Assembly: GCA_031216445.1 (NCBI GenBank)
Contig: CM062212.1
Location: 7,501-71,500 of the forward strand
Direction of reading: 5' to 3'
DNA: 64,000 nt
From: Lateolabrax maculatus
Taxonomy: Eukaryota; Chordata; Actinopteri; Acropomatiformes; Lateolabracidae
Below are positions 41,559 through 54,277 of the stretch, piece after piece. Every line of letters begins with the position of its first letter. Within the stretch, counting starts at the first letter, position 1. The notes beneath the pieces are model-generated. The model saw nothing but the letters and a program-made list of their open reading frames with translations, was not told the origin of the DNA and searched no databases. The position numbers were made by a program, and so were the translations under genes.

Positions 41559-44500
41559 CACACACATATATATATATATATATATAGCTAATGAAAATAA
41601 ATGCAATAACAAAAAAGTATTAATTTATTGTGAAAAATGTGTTTGCAGGTGACTGAAGAGAGGACTAATTATATGAATGTTGAAGACTCCAGCCAGACCC
41701 TCCTCTTAAAGGCTCAGATGGATGAGCACCAGCAGGTACATTATTCCCACTCAGGCTTTACATCTGGAAAACCAATCGGAATTAAAGATTCAGAAATAAT
41801 TTATTATAGGAAATCTCAAAATTCATGCAAGGAAGCTGTCATTTTGTTGGTATGCATTTCATTTTTCAGTTATGTCTGAAAATATATCAATCTAATAAAA
41901 TAATATGCAGTGTTTGCACCAAATTAACCACTTGTTTTTCATATTTTGAAATATTCCCTTTGTGAAATGTGTTTGCAGATGACCACATTCACTGCATGTC
42001 ATAGCTGTGGAAGACTTCAGTCCTGCCTTCCTGTCAAAGATGGATAATGTTACTGGTTCACACAACATTTATCAACAAGTACGTCCATGTTTAGCACTTT
42101 ATCTTCATTTCTAAAGTCTTTCTAAGTCAAGTTTTGTTATTTTTGTTTCCTTTAAGCAGGTAAATAAAGGACACACATTTGTTATGATGGTAATCTATTA
42201 TGAATCAGGACTGTCAAACAGTTTTATGTAATGCATCTAGAAGGTTATTGGTAATGGGATATTCAGGACAGATTTTTACCTTTACCTTACTTTACCTTTA
42301 CCTTTTACCTTTTATTTTTCCTTTTGGTAAAATTTCACTATTCTGGGAGATTCACAACGTCCCCTCTGCACGTCTTTAGTCAGTGTTTTACTAGAAACTT
42401 TGAGCCAAATTGTTTTTCATGGTTTTATAATTATATTATATTATAATTTTTATAATTATAATCTCCTCTAATAGTGTTTATTGCAGTCCAAGTTAGCAGA
42501 ACGCACAAGTTGGTTTTGGACTGACAATATAATTTCAGCTATTAGTTAAGTGCTCATAATTTCACTTGTACTGTAGATGTTGGTATAAATATATATTGAT
42601 GCAGGATTTAGAATTGATAGGAATTGTAGCTCACATCTTTCCTTCGATTTCGATTTACAAATGTGTTTTTCTGCTCACTTACAGGTAAAGCTACCAAAAA
42701 GAAAAGACACCCTGGCAGCAGGCAGTGGAGAGGCACATGAAACTTGGAGCAGCTTTTTTGGGGGGTTTGATTAGACTTTGTTTAGTTTATTTGTGAAATG
42801 AAATTTATTAAAAAGTTTAATGTGCAATTTGAAATGAGAGTTTGGTTTCTTGGAGCTTAACTAATTCAATTTATATTTACTAGGAACTAAATGAAACTCG
42901 TTGTTTCGTGACAAACCTGTGAGATGATTATTAGTTTTATTAGAATGGTGTTGAGTGACTGAGTAGTAGTTACAGTATACAGTGGTTGCTGGATTGTTGA
43001 CCATCGTTAAAAACAACAAAAGTATGCGGACAGTAAACACATCCAGTACACACTGCTATCAGAAACAGAATAGTTTCCATGTTTTAAATATATTCAAATA
43101 TTGACCTAACTTTACTTTTGTTATGTTGTGAAGAGGCCAGATGCACACCACTAGGGGGTTCTATGCAAGAGCGGTGCTTCGATATTGTTTGTTTTGGTGG
43201 TCAGTGAATCATGGCTCAGGAGGCAGGAGAAAGGGTAAGAGGCCAAGTAGGCCTGATGGTACATTACATAATCTATGAACATCTAAACCATTCCAAAATT
43301 TGTCTTTGATGGACTACTGTATCTCATAATTATACTTAATTGTTCACTAAACACAACATACAAATACAATAAGAGTATTGACCTAATATATGTATATCAT
43401 TTGCAATTTAAATGTAGAAATTATCAATAATAATAATTACAATGATAATAATTCTAGCATGGTTTCCAGTAATCAAATGGAAATCTGTGTGAATTATGCA
43501 AATAATAATTGAATTAGATCCCCTTCAACCATGTTTACTGGATTTTTCATAGGTCCCCAGTTAGCATGGTCAAGTCATTACTTCATCAATGTGAAGATTT
43601 AAGGGATTTAGAAACATACTAAGCAATGTCAAGTGGACCTCTAGAACCCCTTGAAAGGGTGGTCCCAACAAGTTATGATCAAATCTTGGCCCCAATTCCA
43701 AATGAAAACCAGTATATGTTCTTCTGTAATATCTCAGACACGATAAGACGCTTCACAGTGGGCGGAACCACTTTGCACATCTAAAAAAAGTTATATTCTG
43801 CTTAAATGCTTTGGGGCATGTAAACACACATTTTATCAGATCACTTTATTTAGTGTCCATGTAAACAGTTATGTCGGAATTGCTAATCAGAATGATTTCA
43901 ATTGGACTGAGGAAATTTTGTCCATAAACGGAGCTACTGATGGATCAATCAGTCTGCCTTTAATCGACCACTTTATAAAAGTAAAGTTCAAGAAGTTGAA
44001 ATCATTTAAAACTTTCAGACTGTATCTTTAGATCATAAACGACAGAATCAGATTAAATCTGTGTCTCTATCAGTTGATATCAGACAGATTTAAGATAGAG
44101 TCAGAGTCAGAGTCAGACTCACCCTTCTTCTCTGTTTCCTGTAGGAACTTCCGCTGTGACTGTGGAAACAGGAAGTTTACAGAACTGCAGTGTAAACTCC
44201 ACCCTGTGAGTTCACAGCACATTACATATAATGATTTACAAATTAATGACATTTCATTTAATTAACACCAGCATATGGTGTGTACAGATCATCTTAAATA
44301 AATTCCTCTCAGGTCCCCAGATAATTGTTTACAGTCATGTCAGAGTCCTCAGATTAAAAGTAAAACAGGTGGTCCCCACAGTGCATGTTCAGGTGATGTG
44401 TCCTCATTATGTCATAAATGTGTGTATTTGTGTTTGTTTCAGGAGAAGGAGGAGGTCAACAGTCTGAACAAATATAGTCATAACTTCTTTGGAGTTTATT

Positions 44501-47500
44501 GTACCTGCAGCCGGCCTTACCCAGACCCAGATGACCAGGTGAGACACACACCGGAACCTCAACTGGCCCTCACCTGTCCACCAGGTGTACGCTGGTTCTT
44601 TTTATTAAATTTGTGTGTCTCTGTGATTGACTGACTGGTTTTGTCTCAAGGTGGAGGACGAGATGATTCAGTGTGTGGTGTGTGAGGACTGGCTGCACGG
44701 CAGGGTGAGTCCAAAAAAAGTACCTGACACAGGTAGCAATAGTACACCTGTCAGGTGTAATGAGGTTCTCCTTCAGTCCACAACCCTCCAGTCAGTCACA
44801 GTTGTGTTTTAATTCAAGTCCACATTTAGTTCAGTCCAAACCGGGGCAGGAATTTCACTGGCGGCCACGACGGCCATGGCCGTCATTGCCCCTCTGTCGT
44901 ATGCAAATCGTATGCCGGTCGGTCACTGTGGTCTTGGTGCCCTGCATGCTGCCTCTTTTGTGATTCATGTATCCATTAAATGCGCCCCAGGTCTAAATTA
45001 TTAAAGACCGTGGCATTGATAAACCCAGACGTTCCGGTACTTTTATCAGTGTTTTTTAACGTTTTGGCTCAATTAGCCCGCTGCAGCCTCTCGTCTGCTC
45101 TCTGTGTCGGGCTGAGCTCATCCAAACACACATCACACACAAACACACACACATCACACACACATCACAAACTCACGCATCACACACACACATCACAAAT
45201 AAACTCACGCATCACACACAAATCACACACAAACCCTTCTCCCTCATCCAGCAGTCGCTGCAGGCAGAGGACGAGGAGGACGAGGAGGACAGAGGACAGG
45301 AGGAAGGACTGATATGACTTTCTAAACTTCACTCTGTGTTTAATGTCTGGAATATTATTTATTTCACTGACATTTTAGATTTGTTTCCAGTGAGATATTA
45401 TTGAGTTTATATTGTGACTTTGCTGTTGCTGCTCTACAAACAACATTTAGTTATATTTCAAATATTCAATTCTAATCTTTTTCTGAATGTATTCTTTTTA
45501 AAAGTAATACATTTTTTAAAAAGCAATTATTTATTAATGATAAAGAACAGATATAGTAATATCGATAAAATCTTCTCCTGGCAAGTCCACCCCACTTGTT
45601 TTGATAAAAATTGTGTGTTTATTTCTCTTGAAGTGTTGCACTATTTATTAAAAAGGCATTAATGCTTTTAGAAATTGATTCGTATTCATGTTTTTTTTTA
45701 CTTTTGGCCTTTGTGCCCTCAAAAAAATTGCCCCACTGCAGGTCAAGTGGCCTTGCCCCTAAAAACTCAAGGCCTGGTCCAAACTCTCCTCTTCAGTTTT
45801 ATGAGTTTTATTTATTCCTTCAGTTATTGATGCAGATGTCCAAACGTCCCTCCATAAAGTCTTGGTCTGTTTGTAGTTTTACCTATATTTAATATGGACC
45901 ACAGCATGAAGGAGAAGCTGTGTAGCTGCTGTGGCTGAACTCACCTGTTTGTGTTGACAGCACCTGGGCTGTTTGGTTCCTGACTGTGTGGAGCTGCAGG
46001 AGATGATCTGTGAATCCTGTATGAACAAAAACTCTTTCCTCTGGACCTACGCTGCTCACCTGGCAGGTAAATACTCCATTTATCGATATTTTGTTATCAA
46101 AATACAACATTCTTATTACAATAATCATCAACCTTTCCTGAAAACTAGTATAGGTGGAAAATTAAATTACACCACGATCAGCTGAATTTCTTAAACACAA
46201 CAAACTGAACTCTGGACTGTTAATGAACACCAAGTACACTAAACCAAGCTGGAGGGACTTTAAAGTTTAAAGCAGTCGACTGCAAATTACTTTAAAAGCA
46301 GCTACGTTTGTCTCTGAGATTCATGTTTTCATATGTTTTCTTGTAACTCACTTTTTATTGCTTTTCAACAATGCAACAAAAGGACCAACATACATACATG
46401 AACCTGAACAATGACAAAAACAGATCAACACGATTCAACAAAAAAAAAATATTACTCATACAGAGACACTTGCATAAATTAAATTAATATGCACACTAAA
46501 ATAAATATATCTAAATGCACAAAGTTCCCATTACCAACATCTCTCACTTCCTTTGCTTTCACATTCTCCGCCCCACCACTTTTCAGACTTTTGGAACAAT
46601 CCAGACATGGTTTATTGTTAATTTTTTACATGAAAGTCCATCAATATAACTTCTCCAATCAACCATCTAGTATGAAAGTCATGTATGGACCCCATGTTTT
46701 CATAAATACCTCCTCCCTATTGTTTAGCTTAAAAATCAGTTGTTCATAGCTGGCTATTTTGGTCATTTCTCCCAGCCATTCATTAAATGGGATAATACTT
46801 TTTGACTTCCAGTGTCTGAGAACAATCCTACATCCCGTAGTAAGGGCCAACCTACACCATTGAGTTTGCTGGGATGAAAACTCTACTCCCTCTGTTATTA
46901 TGCCCAAAATACATAAAGCGGGGCTCTGGAATAAGTCTGTCCTGAATACTTTGTTGATGAGTAATATTATTTTTTCCCATAGGTTGTGTGTCATTTCACA
47001 CTCATACAACATGTGTGAGTTCCTCTACTCCTCTCACATCTCCAGCACATGTCGGATTCACAGATCTTTAGTCTTGCCATCTTACAGGGAGTCCAATACA
47101 TCCTATGTATGATTTTATATGTAATTAAGCGGGTCTGTACCTCTCTAGATGTCTTATACCAGGATCTGATTATTTCTTTTCACTTCTCCATTATTATCTC
47201 GCCCTGCAAATCTGCTTCCCACGCTCTCTTGAGACCCTCTAGTTTTGGTGGGTGAGATTGTCTCATAAGACTATAATATCTAGATGCTCCACCTCTAGTC
47301 CCCTGATCTCCCTGTACTAGTTTTTGTAGCTCTGTTTGAGGCAACAGGGGGAGTTTCCGTTGTGCAGACATTATACAGCTTCTTAATTGTAAATATTTCC
47401 AAAAGTCTTGTTTAGGGATTCCATATTTAGTTACCATTTGTGTAAAACCCATAAAATTATCACCCTCGAAAACATCTCCAATAAAATATAAAAATCCATA

Positions 47501-50500
47501 ATCCCTGCTTCCACCCACGACTTCCAATAAAGAGTTTTTTACGGGGAAGCTCATGGGTAATAAGTATATGATATAGTTAAGTTGTGGAACAACCATCATT
47601 TTAAGAATATTTATTTTTCCCAGCAGAGATAGCCCTATTTTAGCTCAGTTTTATAGAGTGCTCTCAATTTTCAGAAGTAGGGGGAGGATGTTCTCAGTCA
47701 TTATGTCTTTTAAACCTGGTGTAAGCTTTATCCCTAGATACACTAGGCCCGAAGGGAGCCATTTAAACTGCCAGTTCTGTCTGATACTAGGTGGGCATAA
47801 ACTAGACAGGGGCATTGCCTCTGATTTTCCCCAATTTATTTTGTAACCTGAGATATGGGAGAAGGTATCGATCAAAGACAAAATTTGAGGGACAGCTGTT
47901 TCTGGATTTCAGGTCAGCAACAAAATATCATCTGCATACAAAAGTAATTTGTGTTCCATCTTTCCAGCTTGGATACCCTTGATATTTGTATTATTTCTAA
48001 TGGCAGCTGCTAAAGGTTCTAATGCCAATGCAAAAATTAGGGGGCTCAGGGGGCAGCCCTGTCTTGTACCCCGGTGCAGAGGGAAATGTGGGGATACCTT
48101 TCCATTTGTTAACACTGAGGCCTTGGGGTCACAATATAGGAGTCTAACCCATTTTATAAATGAGGAGCCTAATCCGAACCTAAATAGCGTCCTGAACAGG
48201 TACCCCCACTCCACTCTATCAAATGCTTTCTCAGCGTCGAGAGAGAAAGTAACCACAGGCTCAGGGCTATTCCTTACTTGCCAAATTAAATGAAGTAACC
48301 TACGAACATTATGTGCTGAGGACCTTCCTCGAATAAAACCAACTTGATCTGGGTGTATAAGACTAGGCAAATGTGCCTCCAGCCTCATAGCTAGTATCTT
48401 GGCCAATATTTTAGCGTCTACATTTATTAGAGACACTGGGCGGTAGCTTCCACATTGCTGCGCATTTTTACCTTTTTTATGTATCAAAGTAATAACTGTC
48501 GATTGCATTCTTTCCGGCATCTTGCCCCTTCCAATTGCATCCCTGAATACTTGGTGCTATTAGGTCCACAAAATCTGCCGGTAGCCCATCATCCCCAGGT
48601 GACTTCCCAGAACTCATTTTTTTTATAGCTTGCTGAACCTCCTCTAACATGACATCTCCCCCTATTTCTTTTTGTTTTTCCTCGGACAAGGTCGGCAGAT
48701 GCACCTCTGATAAGAATGTATCTATATCCTCCTGGTCTACTGTACCCTGTGATGAATACAGTTTTTGGTAAAATACCCTAAATGTTTCGTTAATCTCCCC
48801 ACTGTCTGTCACTAAGGTCCCCTTTTCATTCTCCACAGAGGTTATTAAAGTGCGACTGTACTGCTGTTTTACTCTCTGGGCCAGAAACCTTCCTGCCGCT
48901 TCACCTTGCTCGTAGTACCTCTGTCTATACTGAAACAATGCATGCTCTGCCTTCTTCTGTAGAATAGAATTTAGTTCCAGTTTCGTTTTATTTAATTGTG
49001 TAAACACCACTGGATCTAACTGGGACGCATACATTTTTTCCAGATCTTTAATTTCCTTCTCCAATTCCAGTATTCGTATAGTAGTTTGTTTTTTCAAAAA
49101 GGAACAGTGCTGTATTAAGCGACCCCTCAAACAGGCTTTAAATGCATCCCATTCTAGACCTGAGTTAGAGGTTGACCCTTCATTAAATTCCCAATACTCA
49201 AGAATTTCCTTTCTAATAAAATTACAGGATTTTTCATTTTGGAGCAGTGAGGTGTTGAGTCTCCAACGGCTTCTAGGGGTTTCGGACAAAGACCCAGAAC
49301 CTAACATCACTTCAACTGGAGCGTGATCTGATAATACAATATTTCCAATTGAAGCAGTAACAGTTTTACTCACTAGTTGTTTAGATATTAGGAAATAATC
49401 TATCCGCGAATATGAAGCATGTGGGTTAGAGTAGAAGGTGTACTCCCTATCCTGGGAGTGTAAAATCCTCCAAATATCGTCTAGACCCAGCACTTCTTCT
49501 AAAACATCAATAGCTATTTGAGATTTATATACTAATCTTGTATTAGCCACTTTTGACTTATCTATGGCCGGGTCTCTAACCTGTTTGAAATCCTCCCCAA
49601 TAATACAGTATGTATTCCCCATTTGTTTCATAACATTACATATGTCAGCAAAAAAAACTGGAGAATCTAAATTTGGTGCATAGATATTAATAAGAGAGCA
49701 TCTGCTGCCGAACAGATCTACACGGACAGCCACCCACCTGCCTTCCTTGTCCGAGATTTGCTTGTGGATAGTTATGTTTAGATTTTTACGAAATAATATG
49801 CAGACACCCCGCTGGTTAGATGAGTAAGCACTATAAAATATTTTTGTTTTCATATGTGTTCATGTTTCCATATGTTCTCAGTTTAGTTTTGATGATTTGA
49901 TCTTCAGACATTCATGGTTTTTGGCAGAAAGTTTGATCGCGCAATTGATCATCTTAAATAACTAATACAACTTATGAATGCAAAACATACACTTTGGTTA
50001 CATTTACAGAGTCCTGCTCCAGCCACAGTGTGTTTTTTACAGCTGTGTGTCTCACTTATTTTGTACGTCACGGTCGCCGAAAAAATCCTCCGCAAAGGAT
50101 ACACCTGTGAATCCTTGCTCAAAGCTCCTCCAGCAGGCCTTCTCTCCTCGCTCCTCTCTCCTCCAGATGCATTTAGGAATTGAAACATCCTTAAAGATGG
50201 CGCGCTGCGATCGGTCACAGACAGGATGACAGAGGCGATGAGAAGGCACAAAGTAGAGAAATGTGAAGAACCCCCTGATAATCACAATACTGATTTGTAT
50301 TAGAAACTAAACTACACAAGCACACCTCTACTCCTGTTCATCTTTACAAAAAAACCAAACTGTTCATCTTACACTTCCTGTCTGTCTGTGATGTACTTCC
50401 TGTTCAGTTCCATGTGCAGCAGTACAGGTGAAGGAGGAAACAGGAGCAGAAGAGTCAAACACAGCCCTTCCTAACAAAGAAGAAAAGGTGAGAGGATTAA

Positions 50501-52626
50501 ACTAATTAACAGTTAAATATTAAAATCATTCAGATACCATGGTAACAGCAGGTTTAATACTACAGCAGGTATCAACCAGATCAAATTACTTACAGTAATG
50601 TGGACTCCTCCACCAACAATAAAAACTACTACATTAATGTAAATACATTGAACGGGCATTGATAAATAATAAACAATAATAAATGGAGGCATTTGATTTG
50701 ATGAAAAATTTGAAGAATTAAAACTTTACAGACAGCAGCTGCAGCATCCTCCAACAGGACTGTTTGTTTACAGTAAACTGAACGTCTAAAGCAGACACTT
50801 TATTACTGAGAGAAAGTTGAATGATCAAGTATCAATAACTACATTAATCGTTGTATGCAATTGTAGCTTCAGAGTGTATAGACTGATTAGTTGTTCTAAA
50901 TGGTTCAGTTTTTAACAGTTACTGTAATGTTTATTAAAAGGTTTATTTTGAGTAACACAGATTATTTCTGCTGTGGTTTCCTGTCAGGGCAATCAGCTGA
51001 GTATCTGAACTGAATCCAAGCATCACATTGTGACGTTCATCAGCTCAGTAAACATTATAAGTCCTGTGTTCTCACCACTGAGCTGACCTTCTGTAATAAT
51101 CCTGCTGCTGACGCCCACTTCGTCTTTTTGATACGACATCACATCCAGGCCGTTATCCCTTTTCTTCTTCTTCTTCCTTCTGAGAGTTAATACAAGTTTG
51201 GCCTGTTTAAAAAAGATCTTGTTACAGATGTTTTATTTTCTCTTTAATCTGCTGAAAAAACATCTATAACTAACATCTACTCGACCAACAGATTCTGATC
51301 TGAGATCAGAGTTATTATCTCTTAATTCAGAGTCGACTGAACAGTGATCAGAGCGTTTAGTGTTTGTTTAATCTGCACCATCACAATTCACTCTGATCAG
51401 TGTGATTGATTAATGATTAATGATCAATAATCTGTCAGGGTGATGATGTCATCGAGCCCAGCTGTAAGCGGAGCCGTGACGAAGCAGAGCCAAGCTGCAG
51501 ACTGAAGGAGCTGCAGGCGATTGGTCAGAAAAGAGTCCAATCAGGAGCCGTGTTCTGGCCGACAGCGTGGCGCTCCAAACTCTGCTCCTGCAACACCTGC
51601 CAGGTAAAATTCACGTGACCGAGTTTCTATTGGCTTGAGGCACTGATGATGAAACTGTGAGGTCATAGGTTAGTTTAGTGTTTAATTCCGTTTATGTGAT
51701 GTCTGAGTGCGCTCAGTTTATTCAGCCTTTAATCTTTAATCAACAAGCCTCAACAAACTGACTTAACATCTGACGAGTCTTTAAAGAACAAGAGCTCACA
51801 TTTTTAATCAGTGCCAGCTCTTTAAAGACTTTTTTTGACCGAATAACTAACAAGTCTTTGTGTCCTCAGGAGAGTCTGTCTGAAGCTGGTGTTTCTTTCC
51901 TGTTGGACGAATCGGACACGGTCCTCGCCTATGAGAACAAAGGAAAGAACAACGAACAGAGAACACAAGGGCACGACCCTCTGATGTCAGCACTGGACAA
52001 CCTAAACCGAGTCCAGCAGCTCGAGATTATCCACGGTACACAAAACTACAAGTACTACACACAGAAGTACAAGTACTATACACAAATGTACAACCTGAAC
52101 CGAGTGCAGCAGCTCGACATCATGGTACTATACACAAGTCCCACAGTTCCACCTGTATCTGTTGCGTGATGTTAGTTTGTTTCTTCCAGGATACAACGAC
52201 ATGAAAACTGAACTGAAGGACTTCCTGCAGAGATTTGCAGCAGAAGGCAAGGTGAGTTTAAGACTGAAGATGACCTACGACCTTCATCTGACCTTTGACC
52301 TGCTGCTTTAATTTGTGCAGAGAAGTACACTCTGTCTGACTTCATGGTGGTAAGCTGCTGGTTAGTAGTCACTTAGTGGGTTAGTGTAGGGTGTGTACAG
52401 TTTTTTGTAAAGTTGCACCTAAACTTAACTTTACTTCTATCAACATTATTTATAATTAATTAATAACTGAGTGTATAAAATGTTTAAAATAACACCTGAC
52501 ACATGATAACATTGTGTGACTGTTCTCTGATAGGTTGTGACTCCTGATGACATCCGTCAGTTCTTCGAGCAGCAGCAGAGTCGTAAGAGAAGACGAGTTG
52601 ATGCCGGACCCTTCTACTGCACCTGA
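39796..52626 (+). CDS. ubr7: UBR7 E3 ubiquitin ligase, eleven coding exons
   Basis: Coding exons: 39796-39912, 40278-40411, 44145-44205, 44443-44538, 44651-44704, 45961-46066, 50408-50487, 51439-51603, 51870-52035, 52190-52251, 52534-52626. Phases agree throughout and give 377 residues (human 425). The start MSEEQTVSLVDVLEEDEELE matches the human N-terminus. The UBR box (about 44-115) has YACNTCTP, CLACSYKCHEGHDLFELYTK and RCDCGN. The PHD-like finger (about 119-185) has NFFGVYCTCSRPYPDP, MIQCVVCEDWLHGRHLG and MICESCMNKNSFLW. The C-terminus has AYENKGK, NRVQQLEI, YNDMKTELKDFLQRFAAEGK and KRRRVDAG. UBR7 is a nuclear E3 reported to monoubiquitinate histone H2B. The shortened acidic linker accounts for the length difference. 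A poly(A) signal follows at 52872. Confidence 0.95.
40871..42776 (+). pseudogene. exon-like series inside ubr7 intron 2
   Basis: Four spliceable pieces: 40871-40969 (MVAIDNVAKGEVYLQEKSTK...), 41649-41735 (EERTNYMNVEDSSQTLLLKA...), 41979-42078, and 42684 to a stop near 42776 (KLPKRKDTLAAGSGEAHETW). The first two are 99 and 87 bp, phase 0, with good donors. Pieces two and three are diverged duplicates, including their TTGTGAAANATGTGTTTGCAG acceptors. In one frame piece three reads VIAVEDFSPAFLSKMDN. The joined frame is broken at piece three. It is probably a decayed transposon gene or captured exons. Family unknown. Confidence 0.35.
41523..41587. repeat. (TG)n(TA)n microsatellite
   Basis: About 15 TG units, then mixed CA, then TA units, in ubr7 intron 2. 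Confidence 0.9.
42800..44144 (+). other. ubr7 intron 2, 3' part, no gene
   Basis: Anonymous intronic sequence. AGAGTCAGAGTCAGAGTCAG-type short tandem units (44097-44115) lie about 25 bases before the exon 3 acceptor. Confidence 0.5.
44760..45960 (+). other. ubr7 intron 5 with CA-rich and unidentified sequence
   Basis: Holds a CACA/TCACA-rich stretch (45125-45230) and short GAGGAC repeats (45265-45300). The remaining sequence is anonymous. Confidence 0.4.
46659..47881 (-). pseudogene. LINE ORF2 C-terminal part
   Basis: Frames 47881-47651 (SHISGYKINWGKSEAMPLSS, YLGIKLTPGLKDI), 47599-47180 and 47012-46659 (MLYECEMTHNLWEKIILLIN, LRHWKSKSIIPFNEWL) form the RT thumb/connection and the C-terminal domain of an L1-type protein. 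Frame breaks separate them. Confidence 0.8.
47909..48520 (-). pseudogene. LINE reverse transcriptase core
   Basis: 203 residues with canonical L1 RT blocks: VITLIHKKGKNAQQCGSYRP, SLINVDAKILAKILA, HPDQVGFIRGRSS, SLDAEKAFDRVEW, GTRQGCPLSPLIFALALEPL and the catalytic YADDILLLT. A stop follows directly. The frame joins the endonuclease frame by a shift near 48510. All three catalytic Asp positions are present. Confidence 0.92.
48477..49853 (-). pseudogene. LINE endonuclease and EN-RT linker
   Basis: A 458-residue frame starting inside the AP-endonuclease fold: NQRGVCILFRKNLNI, VRVDLFGSRCSLINIYAPN, then GEDFKQVRDPAID (usual GGDFN is changed to GEDFK), SRIDYFLIS and VLSDHAPVEV with the catalytic SDH. 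A coiled linker and SPGDDGLPADFVDL follow. The first ~25-30 residues with the catalytic Asn and Glu are lost through 5' truncation. Confidence 0.88.
52036..52140 (+). repeat. duplicated end of ubr7 exon 9 inside the following intron
   Basis: CAACCTGAACCGAGTGCAGC then AGCTCGACATCATGGTACTA (52091-52130) repeats, with a few changes, the exon end CAACCTAAACCGAGTCCAGC then AGCTCGAGATTATCCACGGT (51999-52038). Short TACAAGTACTA units lie between. The copy keeps an open NLNRVQQLDIM frame and a GT. Confidence 0.85.
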
Positions 52627-52871
52627 TAACCTTTGACCTCCAACTAACCGCGAAATGACCTTTGACCTTTCTTTACTGCCTGACTGGGATCATCCTTCAT
52701 CATTTATCCCTTTCCTCACCTGTTTTCTGGACATTTTAAAGTTTTTATCAACTGTTTATTTTAAACCTTTCAGATTTCCTGTTTTTAATGTTGTCTATTG
52801 TGTTTCAGAGGTCAGAGGTCACCACCTTTTGATGTATATGTTGTCCTTGTGTTTCCTTTTTAATGAAAAGT

Positions 52872-52877
52872 AATAAA
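52872..52877 (+). terminator. ubr7: ubr7 poly(A) signal
   Basis: AATAAA about 245 bp after the ubr7 stop codon. Confidence 0.65.
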
Positions 52878-52959
52878 ACTGAATCAGCTGAATCAACAAC
52901 ATGGAGTCTGGTCATATTTCAGGATCAATCAACAGTACTGATTGATGTCACAGGTTGAT

Positions 52960-54270
52960 TTAAATAAAACCAAACGCAGCCTGAAGGAAATCGAATTAAA
53001 TCCTGGGAGAATACTCCAGAAGAGCCACTCCAGAATCTAACCAAAACATTGTGCAAAACTAAAATCTCCAACAATAGTCACCAATAACTACAGAGGACTG
53101 AGAAGAGACGACGTGGTTCGGTCTGACAGGAAACAAAGTGGGTGGATACAGGGAGGAAGCGGGGGTGGGGTCTATTGCCTGGTCATGCTGTAGTTTGAAG
53201 CAGACTCTTAAATGAGCAGAGGGGGTCTTCCTCTAGAACCCAAACTGGGAGCTGGTTCCACAGGAGAGGAGCTTGATAACTAAAGGCTCTGGCTCCCATT
53301 CTACTTTTAGAAACTTTAGGTACCACAAGTAACCCTGCATTCTGTGAGCGCAGTGCTCTAGTGGGGTGATAGGGTACTATGAGCTCTTTAAGATACTAGT
53401 GCAGTGCCCATTCAAAACATGCTGTTTAGAACAGGTGTATTGCCTCTAGTATTGCTGCTTGCAGCTCTCTCTCGAGAACCGCTCATCCAAACAACTTTGA
53501 CACTGCGCCTTCTGAGTCCCGAGCAATACAGCTGCCATGACACGTTTGGGTCCCCAAGCAATGCTGGATTTTTTTTTTTTTTTGGGTGCAAAAGCTCACA
53601 CAAATATGTTTTGCTCTCAGTGGAGTGAGTCTTCGCTTTAGTGACACAAATTTGAATGGAGGACTTTCACTTCTACTGTGCAGTATTCAAAGTTTTACTA
53701 TTAATAGTTAATAGTTTTACCTCAGAAAGAAAGTTTGGAGAACTTCTACTACTGCCAATACCAAGATTTCCAGTTAGGCTGAAAAACACTCCAAATCATG
53801 TTGACATTACCACCGCGGTTATAAAGTAGTGGATTTGTTTTGTTGGCGGAAAGATTATTAACGTTTGTAAGGCAGAGTGGCGCTATTCCTGTAGACTTAT
53901 GCTCGCCGACTCCAGGGAAGTGAAGAAGAGCTCGGTTTTAACGTTAGTATATTCAGCAGCAACTTGTACTGCAGTCAATAAGCTGTAGCCGCCGGCCTGT
54001 AAAGGCCAGCTGCCAAGGAGAAGACATGCTCGACTCAGTCCACAGAGCCCTGAAGCCCTGCCCCTGCTGCTGCACAGAGTGCTCCCCGCTTGTTTATTCA
54101 AAGCTTATTCATATTGAACGGGTTAGGGTGTTAGGTGTCAAATTTGCATGCGGCACTGCACTTCCTTGGGTCGCCAGCAATACACCTGCCAAGTGTGAAG
54201 CAGATTGAATGAACGGTTGGAGAGTTCTGCGAAGGACAAACAGACAGGCAGAGATTCTTGCTTTATAGAT
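52960..54270. repeat. anonymous, probably repeat-derived intergenic DNA
   Basis: Phrases such as AGGTACCACAAGTAACCCTG, GCATTCTGTGAGCGCAGTGC and GGGTCGCCAGCAATACACCT recall common fish intergenic repeats. Two related-looking blocks (53510-53560 GTCCCGAGCAATACAGCTGC and about 54170 GTCGCCAGCAATACACCTGC) lie 650 bp apart. No gene. Confidence 0.35.
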
Positions 54271-54277
54271 AAATGAC

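Larger units (their letters stand above)
46324..49857 (-). mobile_element. 5'-truncated L1-like LINE with 13 bp target duplication
   Basis: TGTTTTCATATGT occurs at 46324-46336 and again at 49845-49857, exactly bounding a minus-strand LINE. The 5' boundary falls within the endonuclease domain, so ORF1 and the ORF2 start are missing, as usual for truncated insertions. The 3' end carries GCAATAAAAAGTGAG without a long A tail. The coding parts have only a few frame breaks, so this is younger than the 11-15 kb L1. It lies in ubr7 intron 6, antisense to the gene. Confidence 0.88.

Noticed and set aside
47949..48293. 114-codon plus-strand frame
   Set aside because: Antisense shadow of the LINE reverse transcriptase.
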